Origin: Ancylobacter oerskovii
GTDB lineage: Bacteria; Pseudomonadota; Alphaproteobacteria; Rhizobiales; Xanthobacteraceae
Direction: 5' to 3'
NCBI RefSeq assembly: GCF_018390555.1
Contig: NZ_JAHBGB010000015.1
Coordinates: 52,956-116,955, forward strand
Length of the DNA stretch: 64,000 nucleotides
Shown here: piece after piece, positions 37,617 through 48,172 of the stretch
How the letters are laid out: every line of letters starts with the position of its first letter
Position numbering within the stretch: position 1 is the stretch's first letter
Position numbers and translations under genes: made by a program
The notes under the pieces: generated by a model
Database searches by the model: none
Told to the model about the DNA's origin: nothing
Seen by the model: the letters and a program-made list of their open reading frames with translations, nothing else

Positions 37617-40364
37617 CTAGCCGCTTCTCGCCGCCGCCTTCAGCCGGTACAGCGCCTCCAGCGCCTCGCGCGGGGTCATCTCGTCCGGGTCGATCCCCGA
37701 CAGCGCCGTCTTCACCGCCTCGGCCGCCGGGTCCGCCTTCGCGGTTTCCAAAGGTGCCGCCGGCACCCGGTTGATCGCCGCGAACAGCGGCAGGTCGTCG
37801 AGGATGCGCTGCGCCGGCGCGGCGCGGTCGGCGGTCTCCAGCTCCGTCAGCACCGCCTTGGCCCGCGCCACCACGCTGGCCGGCAGGCCGGCAAGCCGCG
37901 CCACCTGGATGCCGTAGGAACGGTCCGCCGCCCCCGGCACCACCTCGTGCAGGAAGATCACCTCGCCCTCCCACTCCTTCACCTTCACCGTCGCGTTGAC
38001 GAGGCGGACGAGGCGCTGCGACAGCGCGGTGAGCTCGTGGAAATGGGTGGCGAACAGGCCGCGGCAGCGGTTCACCTCGTGCAGGTGCTCGAGGCTCGCC
38101 CAGGCGATGGACAGGCCGTCGAAGGTGGCGGTGCCGCGGCCGATCTCGTCGAGGATCACCAGCGAGCGCTCGCTCGCCTGGTTGAGGATGGCGGCGGTCT
38201 CCACCATCTCCACCATGAAGGTCGAGCGCCCGCGCGCCAGGTCGTCCGCCGCGCCGACGCGGGAGAACAGGCGATCCACCACGCCGATATGCGCCGCCCG
38301 CGCGGGCACGAAGCTGCCGGCTTGGGCGAGGATGGCGATCAGCGCGTTCTGGCGCAGGAAGGTCGACTTACCCGCCATGTTGGGGCCGGTGACCAGCCAG
38401 ATACGGCCGGAATTCGCCCGCCCGTCGGCAGCGTCCGGCGGCGAGAGCTCGCAGTCATTGGCGACGAACGGGCCGCCGTCGCGCCGCAGCGCCTGCTCCA
38501 CCACCGGATGGCGTGCGCCCTCCAGCCGGAAATCGAGCCCGCCATCGACCTCGGGCCGGACATAGGCTTCCTCCACGGCGAGCCGCGCGAGGCCGGCGGT
38601 GACGTCGATCACCGCGAGCACCCCGGCGGCGGCACGGATCGCCTCCGCCTCCGCCATCACCGCGGCGGCCAGCCGGTCGAAGATCGCCTGTTCGAGGGCG
38701 AGGGCCCGCTCGCCGGCGCTGGCGATCCTGGCCTCCAGCTCGCCGAGCTCGGTGGAGGTGAAGCGCATGGCCCCGGCCATGGTCTGGCGATGCACGAAGA
38801 CGGCATCGAAAGGCGGCTCGCGCAGCCGGTCGGCATTCTGCTGGGACACCTCGACATAATAGCCGAGCACCGCATTGTGCCGGATCTTCAGGGATTTGAC
38901 GCCGGTTTCCTCGGCATAGCGCCGCTCCAGCGCTGCCACCACGCGCCGGCTCTCGTCGCGCATGGCCCGCGTGGCGTCGAGATCGGCGTCGAAGCCGGCG
39001 CGGGTGAAGCCGCCGTCGCGGCGATAGGGCGGCAATTCGTCGGCCAGCGCCTCCGCGAGCAGCGCCGGCAAGGCGGGGTCGACGGCGCCGAACAGCAGGG
39101 CGTTCGCCTTCAGCTCCTGCCCCACCTCGCCCGCCAGCAGCAGGCCGGCGATCGCCGCGCCCTCGGCGAGACCGCGGCCGATGGCGGCGAGGTCGCGCGG
39201 GCCGGAGCGGCCGAGCGCGATGCGGGCGAGCGCGCGGGCGAGGTCCGGCGCCCCCGCGAGCCGCTGCTGCAGCGAGGCGCGCAGCGCCGCATCCTCCACC
39301 AGCGCCTCCACCGCGTCGAGCCGGGCGGCGATGCGGGCAGGGTCGGTCAGCGGCTCGGCGAGGCGGCGGGCCAGCAGGCGGGCACCGGCCGAGGTCACGG
39401 TGCGGTCGACGGCGGCGTTGAGGCTGCCGGCGCGGTCGCCGGTGGTGGTGCGCAGGATCTCGAGATTGGCCCGCGTCGCCGGGTCGATCACCATGATGTC
39501 GGACGCCGCCTCGCGGGCGGGCGCGGCGAGCGGCGGGCGCTGGCCGAGCTGGGTGCGCTCGACATAGGCGACCACCGCGCTGGCGGCGGTGAGCTCGACG
39601 CGCGAGAAGGCGCCGAAGGCATCGAGGGTGGCCACCCCGAAGAAGCCGGCGAGGCGACGTTCGGCGGAGGCGCCGTCGAAGCTTTCCTTCGGCAGCGGCG
39701 TCACCGCCGGCAGCGTGCGCCAGATCTCGCGGAAATCGGCCTCATCATACACCTGATCGGGCACCAGCAGCTCGGCCGGCTCCACCCGCGCGAGGTCGGC
39801 GGCCAGCCGCCCGGCATGCGTCTCGATGACCCGGAAGGAGCCGGTCGAGATGTCCGCGAAGGCGAGCGCATAGACATAGCCGTCCTCCCCCGCCCCCTCC
39901 CCGCCGCGCTGGCGGGCGAGGCTTGCCAGCACGTTCTCGCGCCTGGCGTCGAGCAAGGCATCCTCGGTGAGGGTGCCGGGGGTGACGAGACGGGTAACAT
40001 CCCGCCGCACCACGCTTTTCGGGCCGCGCTTCTTCGCCTCGGCGGGGTCCTCGGTCTGCTCGCACACCGCGACGCGATGGCCGGCGGCGATGAGCTTGTG
40101 GAGATATTCCTCGGCGCGCTCCACCGGCACGCCGCACATCGGGATATCCGCGCCCTGGTGCTTGCCGCGCTTGGTCAGCACGATGCCGAGCGTGCGCGAG
40201 GCGATTTCCGCGTCCTCGAAGAACAATTCGTAGAAATCGCCCATCCGGTAGAACAGCAGGCTGTCCGGGTTGGCGGTCTTTATCTCGACATACTGCGCCA
40301 TCATCGGCGTGACGCGCTCGGCGTCGCCGGAGGCCTTCGGGGAGGGAGTCGCGGTCGCATCCAT
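37617..40364 (-). CDS. mutS: DNA mismatch repair protein MutS
   Basis: The 915-residue protein has the mismatch-contacting [11 protein letters not shown] near residue 43, connector and lever domains, and the C-terminal ATPase. Visible there are Walker [44 protein letters not shown] and Walker [17 protein letters not shown]. It finds mispairs and recruits MutL. ATG 40364 was chosen; a TTG further upstream has no support. The mutL gene is not in the window. Confidence 0.97.
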   Translation of the reverse strand: MDATATPSPKASGDAERVTPMMAQYVEIKTANPDSLLFYRMGDFYELFFEDAEIASRTLGIVLTKRGKHQGADIPMCGVPVERAEEYLHKLIAAGHRVAVCEQTEDPAEAKKRGPKSVVRRDVTRLVTPGTLTEDALLDARRENVLASLARQRGGEGAGEDGYVYALAFADISTGSFRVIETHAGRLAADLARVEPAELLVPDQVYDEADFREIWRTLPAVTPLPKESFDGASAERRLAGFFGVATLDAFGAFSRVELTAASAVVAYVERTQLGQRPPLAAPAREAASDIMVIDPATRANLEILRTTTGDRAGSLNAAVDRTVTSAGARLLARRLAEPLTDPARIAARLDAVEALVEDAALRASLQQRLAGAPDLARALARIALGRSGPRDLAAIGRGLAEGAAIAGLLLAGEVGQELKANALLFGAVDPALPALLAEALADELPPYRRDGGFTRAGFDADLDATRAMRDESRRVVAALERRYAEETGVKSLKIRHNAVLGYYVEVSQQNADRLREPPFDAVFVHRQTMAGAMRFTSTELGELEARIASAGERALALEQAIFDRLAAAVMAEAEAIRAAAGVLAVIDVTAGLARLAVEEAYVRPEVDGGLDFRLEGARHPVVEQALRRDGGPFVANDCELSPPDAADGRANSGRIWLVTGPNMAGKSTFLRQNALIAILAQAGSFVPARAAHIGVVDRLFSRVGAADDLARGRSTFMVEMVETAAILNQASERSLVILDEIGRGTATFDGLSIAWASLEHLHEVNRCRGLFATHFHELTALSQRLVRLVNATVKVKEWEGEVIFLHEVVPGAADRSYGIQVARLAGLPASVVARAKAVLTELETADRAAPAQRILDDLPLFAAINRVPAAPLETAKADPAAEAVKTALSGIDPDEMTPREALEALYRLKAAARSG

Positions 40365-40424
40365 GCCTGAACGCTTGCAGGGACACCGCCCCGACCGCAA
40401 GGGCGCGGCGGGCTTTTCCCCGCC

Positions 40425-40910
40425 TTACAGCTCGATGCCGCGCAGCGCCTCGGGGTCCATCAGGCCCATCAGGCGGCCGGCGGCGCAGCGCGCGAGCCGC
40501 AGGGTGAGCGCCTTGCGCTGCGGTGCCGCCAGCGGGTGGCGCGGCGCCTCGCGCATCAGCGCCGCCCCGAAACCGTCGGCGACCAGGATGCCGGTGTCCT
40601 CCGGCAGGATCTCCAGCGGAAAGCCCGGCGCGACGGCGAAGAACAGCCGGTCGCAAAAGTCCCGATATTCGAACCACTTGTGATCGGCGCGGAAATCGGC
40701 GACCGAGGATTTCACCTCGATCACCCAGACCTCGCCCTTGGCGCAGAGCGCCGCGACATCGGCGCGGCGGCCGCTGGCCAGCACGAATTCCGGCACGCCG
40801 ACCAGCCCGCACGCCGCCACATAGCGCAACGCGCCGCGCCGGATGGCGAGCGCCGCCTCCGATTGGCGGCCGTCCGGCGGCAAGGCGAGAGCGTCGAGGG
40901 TTCCATGCAT
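40425..40910 (-). CDS. mmcB: MmcB-family DNA repair protein
   Basis: The 161-residue protein matches MmcB (PF06319-type): RRADVAALCAKGEVWVIEVKSSVADFRADHKWFEYRDFCDRLFFAV holds a PD-(D/E)xK-like nuclease core (Asp, then ExK). The family in Caulobacter is SOS-linked and acts in mutagenic translesion repair. It sits just upstream of mutS on the same strand but with a separate start. Confidence 0.85.
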   Translation of the reverse strand: MHGTLDALALPPDGRQSEAALAIRRGALRYVAACGLVGVPEFVLASGRRADVAALCAKGEVWVIEVKSSVADFRADHKWFEYRDFCDRLFFAVAPGFPLEILPEDTGILVADGFGAALMREAPRHPLAAPQRKALTLRLARCAAGRLMGLMDPEALRGIEL

Positions 40911-41007
40911 GACTGTACCCTATACGTTCTCATCGGAGAATGAAAAGCCCCGAGCGAAAGGTCGTTACCCGACCGGATCGACTCGTCTATAAGCGGGCGT
41001 CCTTCCG

Positions 41008-41643
41008 ATGGTCCCCCTCATGGCCGCCTCGACCGTGCCGTCCGAATCCGCACCTGCGAAAACCGCATCCGGCGAGGCATCGCCCGCCGGCTCCGGGACC
41101 GAACGGCCGACACCGAGCCTGCGTGAGCTTTTCGTCGGCTTCCTGTCGGTGGCGGTGGTGGCCTTTGGCGGGGTGCTGCCGATCGCCCGGCGCGCGGTGG
41201 TCGAGCGGTATCAATGGGTGGATTCGGACGAGTTCACCGAGCTCGTCGGCCTCGCCCAGTTCCTGCCGGGGCCGAACATCGTCAACCTGTCCGTCGTCAT
41301 CGGCGCGCGCTTCCGCGGGGTGCCGGGCGCCATTGCCGCCTTCAGCGGCCTCACCCTGGCGCCGGCGGTCATCGTCATCCTCGCCGGCACGCTGTTCGCG
41401 CGCTACAGCGACGTGCCGGCGGTCTCGGATCTGCTTGCCGGCCTCGCCGCCGGGGCCGCCGGCCTCGTCATCTCCATGGCCGGGCGCATGGGCGAGCCGA
41501 TATGGCGACGCCGGGAATGGCGCGACCTCGGCATCGTCGCCGTCTCCTTCATCGGCATCGTCGTGCTCGGCCTGCCGCTGCCCTGGGTGATGCTCAGCCT
41601 GGCCCCCGTCTCGATCGCCCTCGCCTGGTGGGCGATCCGATGA
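41008..41643 (+). CDS. Chromate transporter, first half (second locus)
   Basis: The 211-residue membrane protein has one CHR domain (LFVGFLSVAVVAFGGVLPIARR, then LVGLAQFLPGPNIVNLSVVIG). It overlaps the next gene as ATGA, forming a second split chromate transporter about 24 kb from the first. MATE exporter and argB genes follow. The start could also be ATG 41020; neither has a strong ribosome site. It moves chromate or a related oxyanion. Confidence 0.9.
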   Translation: MVPLMAASTVPSESAPAKTASGEASPAGSGTERPTPSLRELFVGFLSVAVVAFGGVLPIARRAVVERYQWVDSDEFTELVGLAQFLPGPNIVNLSVVIGARFRGVPGAIAAFSGLTLAPAVIVILAGTLFARYSDVPAVSDLLAGLAAGAAGLVISMAGRMGEPIWRRREWRDLGIVAVSFIGIVVLGLPLPWVMLSLAPVSIALAWWAIR

Positions 41644-42170
41644 GAGACGACAGCATCCTCGGCCAGCTCGCCACGCATTTCCTGCTGATCTCGCTGCTGG
41701 CGGTCGGCGGCGCCAATGCGGTGCTGCCGGAGATGCACCGCCAGGTGGTCGAGGTCGCCGGCTGGATGACCAACGAGCAGTTCGCCCAGACCTACGCCAT
41801 CGCCCAGGCGGTGCCGGGGCCGAACGTGCTGGTGGTGACGCTGATCGGCTGGCATGTCGCCGGTTTCGCCGGCGCGCTGGTGTCGACGCTCGCCATGTGC
41901 GGGCCGACCTGCGTGCTCGCCTATGTGGTCGGCGGCGTCTGGTACCGTTTCCGCGAGGCGAAATGGCGCCGGGCGATCCAGGGCGGGCTGGTGCCGCTCA
42001 CCATCGGGCTGATCGCCGCCTCCGGCTTCCTGCTCGCCGAGGGGGCCGCGCGCACGGTTCCGACTGCGCTCTACACCGCCGTCACCGTCGCCGTGCTGCT
42101 GTTCACCCGCGTCAGCCCGCTGTGGATGCTGTTCGGCGGCGGCGCTCTCGGGCTGCTGCGGCTGATCTGA
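41640..42170 (+). CDS. Chromate transporter, second half (second locus)
   Basis: The 176-residue membrane protein holds the second CHR domain (LLISLLAVGGANAVLPEMHR, then YAIAQAVPGPNVLVVTLIGWHV). Its ATG overlaps the preceding TGA. Compared with the copy at 17373 the two are recognisably related but clearly divergent, so they are old paralogues or separate acquisitions rather than a recent duplication. Confidence 0.9.
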   Translation: MRDDSILGQLATHFLLISLLAVGGANAVLPEMHRQVVEVAGWMTNEQFAQTYAIAQAVPGPNVLVVTLIGWHVAGFAGALVSTLAMCGPTCVLAYVVGGVWYRFREAKWRRAIQGGLVPLTIGLIAASGFLLAEGAARTVPTALYTAVTVAVLLFTRVSPLWMLFGGGALGLLRLI

Positions 42171-42202
42171 GTCACCGCCGATGGAAGGCGGCGGCGAGGC
42201 CC

Positions 42203-43633
42203 TCAGGGCTCGAGCGCCGTGGCGCCCTCTCCGCGGGCGAAGGGCGGCAGTTCCGGTCCGGCCAGCGGCGCCTCCGCCGGCTCCGGCCGGCTCGCCCCGG
42301 CGGCAAGCCCGCGCACCAGCGCCAGCGCGCTGATCAAGGCCGCCACGCCGAAGGCGACCGATCCCAGCGCCTGGCCCGCAAGCACGCCCTCGGCACCCCA
42401 GTAGCGCCCGCCCACCAGCACGAAGGGGATGACGCCGAGCGTCGCCCGGCTCCAGTTGAACACGGTGGAGCGCAGCGGTGCGCCGAGATTGTTGAACGCC
42501 GCGTTGGCGACGAACAGCATGCCGAGGAAGACGAAGCTGCCGGCGAGCCACAGGCAGTAGAAGACGACGAGATGCTCGCCCTCCGCCGAGAGGCCGAAGG
42601 CGCCGGCGACGGCATGGCGGCCCAGCGCCATCAGCCCCCATACCCCGATCACATAGGCGAGGATCAGGATCAGGCTGTCGAGAATGGCGCGCCGCACCCG
42701 GTCGTAGCGCCCGGCGCCGACATTCTGGCCGATCACCGGCCCGATGGCGCCGGTCAGCGCGAAGAGCGGCCCGAAGGCGACCGGGATCAGCCGCCCCACC
42801 ACCGCGAAGGCGGCCACCGCCGCGTCGCCATGAGCGGCGAGCGCAAAGGTGACATAGGCATTGCCGACCGGCGTGGCGAGATTGGTGAGGATGGCCGGCA
42901 CCGCGATGCCGGACAGCGGCCCGGCGTCGCGCCGGAAGTCCTGCCAGCGCAACGGGCTGGCGCAGCCATGGACGCGCGCGACCGCATGCAGGCCGTAGGC
43001 CGCCATCGCGACGCGGGAGACCACCGAGACCGCCGCCGCTCCCTCCACCCGCCAGTCGAGAACCAGGATCAGCAACGGGTCGAGCGCCGCCGTCACCAGC
43101 CCGCCGATCAGCGTCACCAGCATGGAACGCCGCGCATCGCCGAGGCCGCGCAGCGTGCCGGATGCCGCCATGCCGATGCCGAGCAGCGGCGTCGAGGGCA
43201 GCACGATCATCAGGAAGTCGCGGGCGATCTCCAGCGTGCGCCCGGTGGCGCCCAGCAAGGCGAGCAACGGGGCGAGCAGCGGCATCATCACCCCGGCGGT
43301 GACGAGGCTGGCGAGCGTCATGTAGACGAAGCCGGAGGTGGAGATCCGCCCGACCTCCTCGCGGCGGCCGGCGCCGACCGCGCGCGACACCAGCGCCGAG
43401 ACTGCGATCATCACCCCGATCGACACCGAGGTGACGAAGAACATCACCGTGCCGGCATAGCCGATGGCGGCGGCGAGTTCCTCCTCGCCGAGCAGCGAGA
43501 TGTAGAACAGGTTGAGCAGGTCGACGACGAACACCGCCACCAGCCCCACCGAGCCGGCCGCGGTCATCACCGCGACATGGACCATGGTCGAGCCGGTGAC
43601 GAAGCGGGCCGTGGAAGCGGATGAGCTCTGCAT
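42203..43633 (-). CDS. MATE-family efflux transporter
   Basis: The 476-residue protein has about twelve hydrophobic segments in two halves. MATE features include the N-half opening (VVDLLNLFYISLLGEEELAA), ALVSRAVGAGRREE, and in the second half GPVIGQNVGAGRYDRVRRA. It exports cationic drugs or metabolites in exchange for Na+ or H+. The start is the ATG at 43633. The C-terminal 30 residues are Pro/Ala/Glu-rich and likely disordered. It is convergent with the chromate transporter pair. Confidence 0.93.
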   Translation of the reverse strand: MQSSSASTARFVTGSTMVHVAVMTAAGSVGLVAVFVVDLLNLFYISLLGEEELAAAIGYAGTVMFFVTSVSIGVMIAVSALVSRAVGAGRREEVGRISTSGFVYMTLASLVTAGVMMPLLAPLLALLGATGRTLEIARDFLMIVLPSTPLLGIGMAASGTLRGLGDARRSMLVTLIGGLVTAALDPLLILVLDWRVEGAAAVSVVSRVAMAAYGLHAVARVHGCASPLRWQDFRRDAGPLSGIAVPAILTNLATPVGNAYVTFALAAHGDAAVAAFAVVGRLIPVAFGPLFALTGAIGPVIGQNVGAGRYDRVRRAILDSLILILAYVIGVWGLMALGRHAVAGAFGLSAEGEHLVVFYCLWLAGSFVFLGMLFVANAAFNNLGAPLRSTVFNWSRATLGVIPFVLVGGRYWGAEGVLAGQALGSVAFGVAALISALALVRGLAAGASRPEPAEAPLAGPELPPFARGEGATALEP

Positions 43634-43869
43634 GGCCGGCTTATCGCACGGACGCGGCGGCCGGCGATAGCGGCACGCGGAGGCGAGGCGCCATACCCCT
43701 GGCGCCATGCCCTCGCGCCATGCCCGGCTCCCGTCGCCGTGCCGGCCCCTCGGGCCGTGCCGCCAGCGGCCCGGCGCGCCGCGCATAGGCCCGCCCGGCG
43801 TCTTGTCGTATGCTGGCCATGGACGGCCGCGTGAAATGTCCATTTCGGACGGTGTCACAGGAGCATGCG

Positions 43870-44850
43870 ATGAACCCGTTGCAGGAAGTGCTCGCCCAGG
43901 CGCAGCAGGGCCAGCTGATCGACAATCTGGCGCGCAGCTACGGCATCTCGCCGGGCGAGGCGCAGCAGGCGGTGGCCGCGCTGCTGCCGGCCTTCTCCGT
44001 CGGCCTCGACCGCAGCACCCGCACGCCGGAAGGTCTCGCCGGCCTCCTCGGCACCATGGCCCGCAATCCCTATTCCGAGGCGTTCGATAACCCGGAGGCG
44101 ACCCCGGACCCGGTGCTGAAGGCGCAGGGCACGGACGCCCTCGCCGCCATGTTCGGCTCGCCGGACGTGAGCCGCGCGGTCGCGGCCCATGCCTCCTCCG
44201 AGACCGGGCTGAGCTCCTCGCTGCTGCAGCAGATGCTGCCGGCGATCGCCGCCATGGTTCTGGGCGGGCTGATGAAGGGTGGCGGCAGCGGCGGCCTCGG
44301 CGACCTCTTGGGCGGATTGCTGGGCAACCGCCCTCCGGAGGGCGCCTCCACCGGCGCCTCGACGGGGGGCGGGATTGGCGGCGGGCTCGGCGGAGGACTC
44401 GGCGGAGGACTGGGCGACCTCCTCGGCGGCATGCTGGGCGGCGGCGGCGCGGCGGATCGCTCCGGCGCGGGGACATCCACCGGCAACCCGCTGCAGGACC
44501 TGCTGGAAGGCCTGGCGAGAAGCGGCCTCGGCGGTTCCCAACCGGGCAGCGTCACGCCGGCCGATTCGCGCAGCCCGGGCACGAGCGGTAACCCGCTGGA
44601 CGATCTCCTGGGCGGCATGCTGGGTGGAGGTCGGTCGGAAACGGCCGGACCGGACAGCGGCGGCATCCCGCAGCCGCGGCAGGGCGGCGACCCGACCGGC
44701 GACCTTCTCGGCAGCATACTGGGCGGCTTGCTCGGCGGGGGAGCCGGGACCGCCGGCGCGCGCCCCGCGCCGGGCGGCGAGGCTCAGGATCCCACATTGC
44801 AGCCGCTGAACGACATCTTCGACCGGTTCACCCGCAAGGACGGGCAATAG
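43870..44850 (+). CDS. DUF937 (YidB-like) protein with Gly/Leu-rich repeats
   Basis: The 326-residue protein starts at ATG 43870, six bases after AGGAG. The first 130 residues are a helical DUF937 domain ([22 protein letters not shown]). From residue 135 on it is low-complexity, with repeats of a unit like DLLGGMLGG at least five times, separated by Gly/Ser/Pro/Thr linkers. DUF937 proteins are of unknown function; the repeats could assemble or bind membrane. No signal peptide is visible. Confidence 0.8.
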   Translation: MNPLQEVLAQAQQGQLIDNLARSYGISPGEAQQAVAALLPAFSVGLDRSTRTPEGLAGLLGTMARNPYSEAFDNPEATPDPVLKAQGTDALAAMFGSPDVSRAVAAHASSETGLSSSLLQQMLPAIAAMVLGGLMKGGGSGGLGDLLGGLLGNRPPEGASTGASTGGGIGGGLGGGLGGGLGDLLGGMLGGGGAADRSGAGTSTGNPLQDLLEGLARSGLGGSQPGSVTPADSRSPGTSGNPLDDLLGGMLGGGRSETAGPDSGGIPQPRQGGDPTGDLLGSILGGLLGGGAGTAGARPAPGGEAQDPTLQPLNDIFDRFTRKDGQ

Positions 44851-44977
44851 GCGCCTCGCCTGCGCACCCTCCCCGGCGGCCACCGCCGGGGAGGTGATGG
44901 CGGGGCCGATTGAGAAGCGTCATGAAAATCGGCTAGAAGGGCCGGCTGCCCATATCCCGCCGAGAGATGCCGCCCCG

Positions 44978-45892
44978 ATGTCCGACAAGAATCCCGCCAC
45001 CGATCCCGATCAGCTCGACGACCACGCCAAGGCCCGCGTGCTGGTGCAGGCGCTGCCGCACATGCAGCGCTATGACGACGCCATCATCGTGGTGAAATAT
45101 GGCGGCCACGCCATGGGCGACGAGCAGGTCGCGCGCGATTTCGCCCAGGACATCGTGCTGCTCGAGCAGTCCGGCGTGAACCCGGTGGTGGTGCATGGCG
45201 GCGGGCCGCAGATCGGCGCCATGCTGGCCAAGCTCGGCATCAAGTCGGAATTCGCCGCCGGGCTGCGCATCACCGACAAGGCCACCGTCGAGATCGTCGA
45301 GATGGTGCTGGCCGGCTCGATCAACAAGTCGCTGGTCGGCTTCATCAACGAGGCCGGCGGCAAGGCGCTGGGGCTGTCCGGCAAGGACGGCAACATGGTG
45401 ATCGCCTCCAAGGTCACCCGCAGCGTCCTCGACCCGGATTCCAACATCGAGCAGGTGATCGACCTCGGCTTCGTCGGCGAACCGGCGAGCGTCGACACCA
45501 CCGTGCTCGACCAGATCCTCGGCCGCGAGCTGATCCCGGTGCTGGCCCCGGTCGCCACCGGCGAGGAGGGCGGCACCTTCAACGTCAACGCCGACACCTT
45601 CGCCGGCGCCATCGCCGGGGCGCTCGGCGCCAAGCGCCTGCTGCTGCTCACCGACGTGCCGGGCGTGCTCGACCGCGACAAGAACCTGATCAAGGAACTG
45701 TCGATCGCCCAGGCCCGGGCGCTGATCGCCGACGGCACCATTTCCGGCGGCATGATCCCCAAGGTCGAGACCTGCATCTATGCGCTGGAGCAGGGCGTCG
45801 AGGGCGTGGTCATCCTCGACGGCAAGGTGCCGCATGCTGTACTGTTGGAGCTGCTCACCGACCATGGCGCCGGCACGCTGATTCGACGGTGA
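44978..45892 (+). CDS. argB: Acetylglutamate kinase
   Basis: The 304-residue amino-acid kinase phosphorylates N-acetyl-glutamate in arginine synthesis. It has [11 protein letters not shown] near residue 32, the substrate loop [44 protein letters not shown] and [14 protein letters not shown]. The N-terminal helix is of the arginine-inhibited type. ATG 44978 gives the usual length. It heads the alphaproteobacterial argB, nucleotidase, dapD, dapE run. Confidence 0.95.
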   Translation: MSDKNPATDPDQLDDHAKARVLVQALPHMQRYDDAIIVVKYGGHAMGDEQVARDFAQDIVLLEQSGVNPVVVHGGGPQIGAMLAKLGIKSEFAAGLRITDKATVEIVEMVLAGSINKSLVGFINEAGGKALGLSGKDGNMVIASKVTRSVLDPDSNIEQVIDLGFVGEPASVDTTVLDQILGRELIPVLAPVATGEEGGTFNVNADTFAGAIAGALGAKRLLLLTDVPGVLDRDKNLIKELSIAQARALIADGTISGGMIPKVETCIYALEQGVEGVVILDGKVPHAVLLELLTDHGAGTLIRR

Positions 45893-45930
45893 GGGAGGAG
45901 CGGAGCGCGATGACGGCCGGAGCAAGGCCC

Positions 45931-45963
45931 CGGAGAACGCTCGGAGAACGCTCGGAGAACGCC
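45931..45963. repeat. Three tandem 11-base repeats carrying Shine-Dalgarno words
   Basis: CGGAGAACGCT occurs twice and CGGAGAACGCC once, back to back. Each holds a GGAG. The last GGAG lies seven bases before the TTG start of the next gene, so it can act as its ribosome site. Slippage here would change the number of sites. Confidence 0.75.
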
Positions 45964-45964
45964 C

Positions 45965-46402
45965 TTGGCGCCATCCCGCATCGTCCTGCGCAACGGCGAG
46001 GTTCTGCTGGGATGGGCCGTCAGCCTGTCCATGCTCGGCATCGTGACCTATGTGGGCGGCCCCCTGCTCTTGCATGGTTCCCCGCGATGGCTGGACACGG
46101 CCATCCCGCTGGCGATCATGGCGATCGTCGTCGTGGAGAGCAGCCGTCAGGTCTATGTCGCGCTGACGATTGACGGCGACGAGGCCGAGATCCTGGAGAT
46201 CGGCCTCTTCCGCTGGCGCCGCCGCCGCTTCCCGTGCCGGTCGCTGAAGCCGCTGCAGAAGCGCGGGAAGGACGAGGAGGGCATGGCCATCGACCGATGC
46301 TGGATCGAACTGCCGGACGGCTCGCGTGTCTGCCTCGGTCGCGACTATCCCTGGACAAGCCGATCGACCTTTGCGCGCCTGCGCACGGCGCTCGGGCACT
46401 AG
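45965..46402 (+). CDS. Small membrane protein of unknown function
   Basis: The 145-residue protein is not recognised. Two hydrophobic segments (about residues 13-35 and 46-60) are followed by a soluble part resembling a PH-like or DUF2244-type strand pattern (VYVALTIDGDEAEILEIGLFRWRRRRFPC). The TTG start is supported by a GGAG seven bases upstream. It is inserted between argB and the nucleotidase gene, which are normally adjacent. Confidence 0.6.
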   Translation: MAPSRIVLRNGEVLLGWAVSLSMLGIVTYVGGPLLLHGSPRWLDTAIPLAIMAIVVVESSRQVYVALTIDGDEAEILEIGLFRWRRRRFPCRSLKPLQKRGKDEEGMAIDRCWIELPDGSRVCLGRDYPWTSRSTFARLRTALGH

Positions 46403-46459
46403 CCGCCCCACCGACGACACCGGCCGGGCGCCGGACAGCCCGCGCCGAAGAAGGACACC

Positions 46460-47197
46460 ATGACCATTCGTTCCCCCGATGCCCAGCCGACCCATGGTTT
46501 CTCGCATATCGACACCTGGGTGTTCGATCTCGACAACACGCTCTATCCGCCCGGGCTCGACCTGTGGCGGCAGATCGACCTCAACATGCGCCGCTACATC
46601 GCCGATTATCTCGGCCTGTCGCTCGACGACGCCTTCGCGCTGCAGAAGGGCTATTACCGCAAATACGGCACCTCGCTACGCGGGCTGATGATCGAGCACG
46701 GCATGGACCCGGACCCGTTCCTCGCCGAGGCGCACAGGATCGACCTGTCCGAGCTCGCCCCGGCGCCGGAGCTCGGCGCGGCGCTCGCCGCCCTGCCCGG
46801 CCGCAAGCTCGTCTACACCAACGGCTCGCGCGCCCATGCCGCCGCGATCCTGGACAAGCTCGACCTCTCCGGCCATTTCGCCGACGTGCATGACATCGTC
46901 GCGGCCGAGTTCCATCCCAAGCCGCAGGAGCCGGCCTATCGCCATTTCCTCGGCCTCTACGGCGTCGAGCCGACCCGCGCCGCGATGTTCGAGGATCTCG
47001 CCCGCAATCTCGAAGTGCCGCACGCGCTCGGCATGCGCACCGTGCTGGTGGTGCCGCCCGGCCTCGCCGTGAGCCCGGCCGACCGCGAGGCCTGGGAGCA
47101 TGACGGGCGCGACGGCCGGCACATCCAGCACGTCACCGACGACCTGCCGGCCTTCCTGCGCGCCTTGCGCGGGACGATCGCCGGCGGCGCCTCGTGA
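46460..47197 (+). CDS. Pyrimidine 5'-nucleotidase (HAD family)
   Basis: The 245-residue HAD protein has WVFDLDNTLYPPGLDLW (motif I) near residue 23, the cap with RYIADYLGLSLDDA and YRKYGTSLRGLM, KLVYTNGSRAHA (motif II) and FHPKPQEPAY with AAMFEDLARNL (motifs III-IV). It matches the SDT1-like pyrimidine 5'-nucleotidase family, always near dapD in this clade. It dephosphorylates UMP/CMP or related nucleotides. Confidence 0.9.
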   Translation: MTIRSPDAQPTHGFSHIDTWVFDLDNTLYPPGLDLWRQIDLNMRRYIADYLGLSLDDAFALQKGYYRKYGTSLRGLMIEHGMDPDPFLAEAHRIDLSELAPAPELGAALAALPGRKLVYTNGSRAHAAAILDKLDLSGHFADVHDIVAAEFHPKPQEPAYRHFLGLYGVEPTRAAMFEDLARNLEVPHALGMRTVLVVPPGLAVSPADREAWEHDGRDGRHIQHVTDDLPAFLRALRGTIAGGAS

Positions 47198-47264
47198 CGC
47201 CCACCCGTTGACACCCGGCGCTCGGCGCCGCAACAAGTCCCCGCCACTAGCGGAGTAACGGAAC

Positions 47265-48107
47265 ATGTCGAGCGAACTGAAGACCATCATCGAGGACGCC
47301 TTCGAGAAGCGCGCGGAGATCGGCTTCGACACCAAGGGTCCGGTTCGCGACGCCGTGAACGCGGCGCTCGGCCTGCTCGACGCCGGCAAGGCGCGCGTCG
47401 CCGAGCAGGGCGCCGACGGCAATTGGAGCGTCAACCAGTGGCTGAAGAAGGCGGTGCTGCTGTCCTTCCGCCTCAACGACATGGCGCCGATCCCCGGCGC
47501 GCCCGGCGGGGCGAGCTGGTGGGACAAGGTGCCTTCCAAGTTCGATGGCTGGGGCGAGGCGGAATATCGCGCCGCCGGCTTCCGTGCCGTGCCGGGCTGC
47601 ATCGTGCGCCGCTCGGCCTATATCGCGCCGAACGTCGTGCTGATGCCGTCCTTCGTGAACCTCGGCGCCTCGGTCGGCGAGGGCTCGATGGTCGACACCT
47701 GGGCCACCGTCGGCTCCTGCGCGCAGATCGGCAAGCATGTGCACCTGTCCGGCGGCGTCGGCATCGGCGGCGTGCTGGAGCCACTGCAGGCCGGCCCGGT
47801 GATCATCGAGGACGACTGCTTCATCGGCGCTCGCTCCGAGGTGGTCGAGGGCGTGATCGTGCGCAAGGGCTCGGTGCTGTCCATGGGCGTGTTCATCTCG
47901 GCGACCACCAAGATCGTCGACCGCGCCACCGGCGAGGTGTTCGTCGGCGAAGTGCCGGCCTATTCGGTGGTGGTGCCCGGCTCGCTGCCCGGCAAGCCGC
48001 TGCCCAACGGCCAGCCCGGCCCGTCGCTCTATTGCGCGGTGATCGTCAAGCGGGTGGACGAGCAGACCCGCTCTAAGACCTCGATCAACGACCTGCTCAG
48101 GGACTGA
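47265..48107 (+). CDS. dapD: 2,3,4,5-tetrahydropyridine-2,6-dicarboxylate N-succinyltransferase
   Basis: The 280-residue enzyme catalyses the succinylation step of lysine and diaminopimelate synthesis. It has an alpha-helical N-domain ([17 protein letters not shown]), then left-handed beta-helix hexapeptide repeats ([20 protein letters not shown] to [13 protein letters not shown]). The start has GGAG nearby and the length is normal. dapE follows. Confidence 0.97.
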   Translation: MSSELKTIIEDAFEKRAEIGFDTKGPVRDAVNAALGLLDAGKARVAEQGADGNWSVNQWLKKAVLLSFRLNDMAPIPGAPGGASWWDKVPSKFDGWGEAEYRAAGFRAVPGCIVRRSAYIAPNVVLMPSFVNLGASVGEGSMVDTWATVGSCAQIGKHVHLSGGVGIGGVLEPLQAGPVIIEDDCFIGARSEVVEGVIVRKGSVLSMGVFISATTKIVDRATGEVFVGEVPAYSVVVPGSLPGKPLPNGQPGPSLYCAVIVKRVDEQTRSKTSINDLLRD

Positions 48108-48115
48108 TCGGCATC

Positions 48116-48140
48116 TCCCTCTCCCCGACGGGGAGAGGGA
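48116..48140. repeat. Perfect hairpin between dapD and dapE
   Basis: TCCCTCTCCCC, GAC, GGGGAGAGGGA forms an 11-base-pair stem with a three-base loop, just after the dapD stop. There is no U-run, so it may be a processing or stability signal within the dapDE message rather than a terminator. This word is also common as a dispersed repeat in related genomes (recalled). Confidence 0.55.
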
Positions 48141-48172
48141 AGTGGAAGGACCCGGCTCAGAGGAGATCTGGC

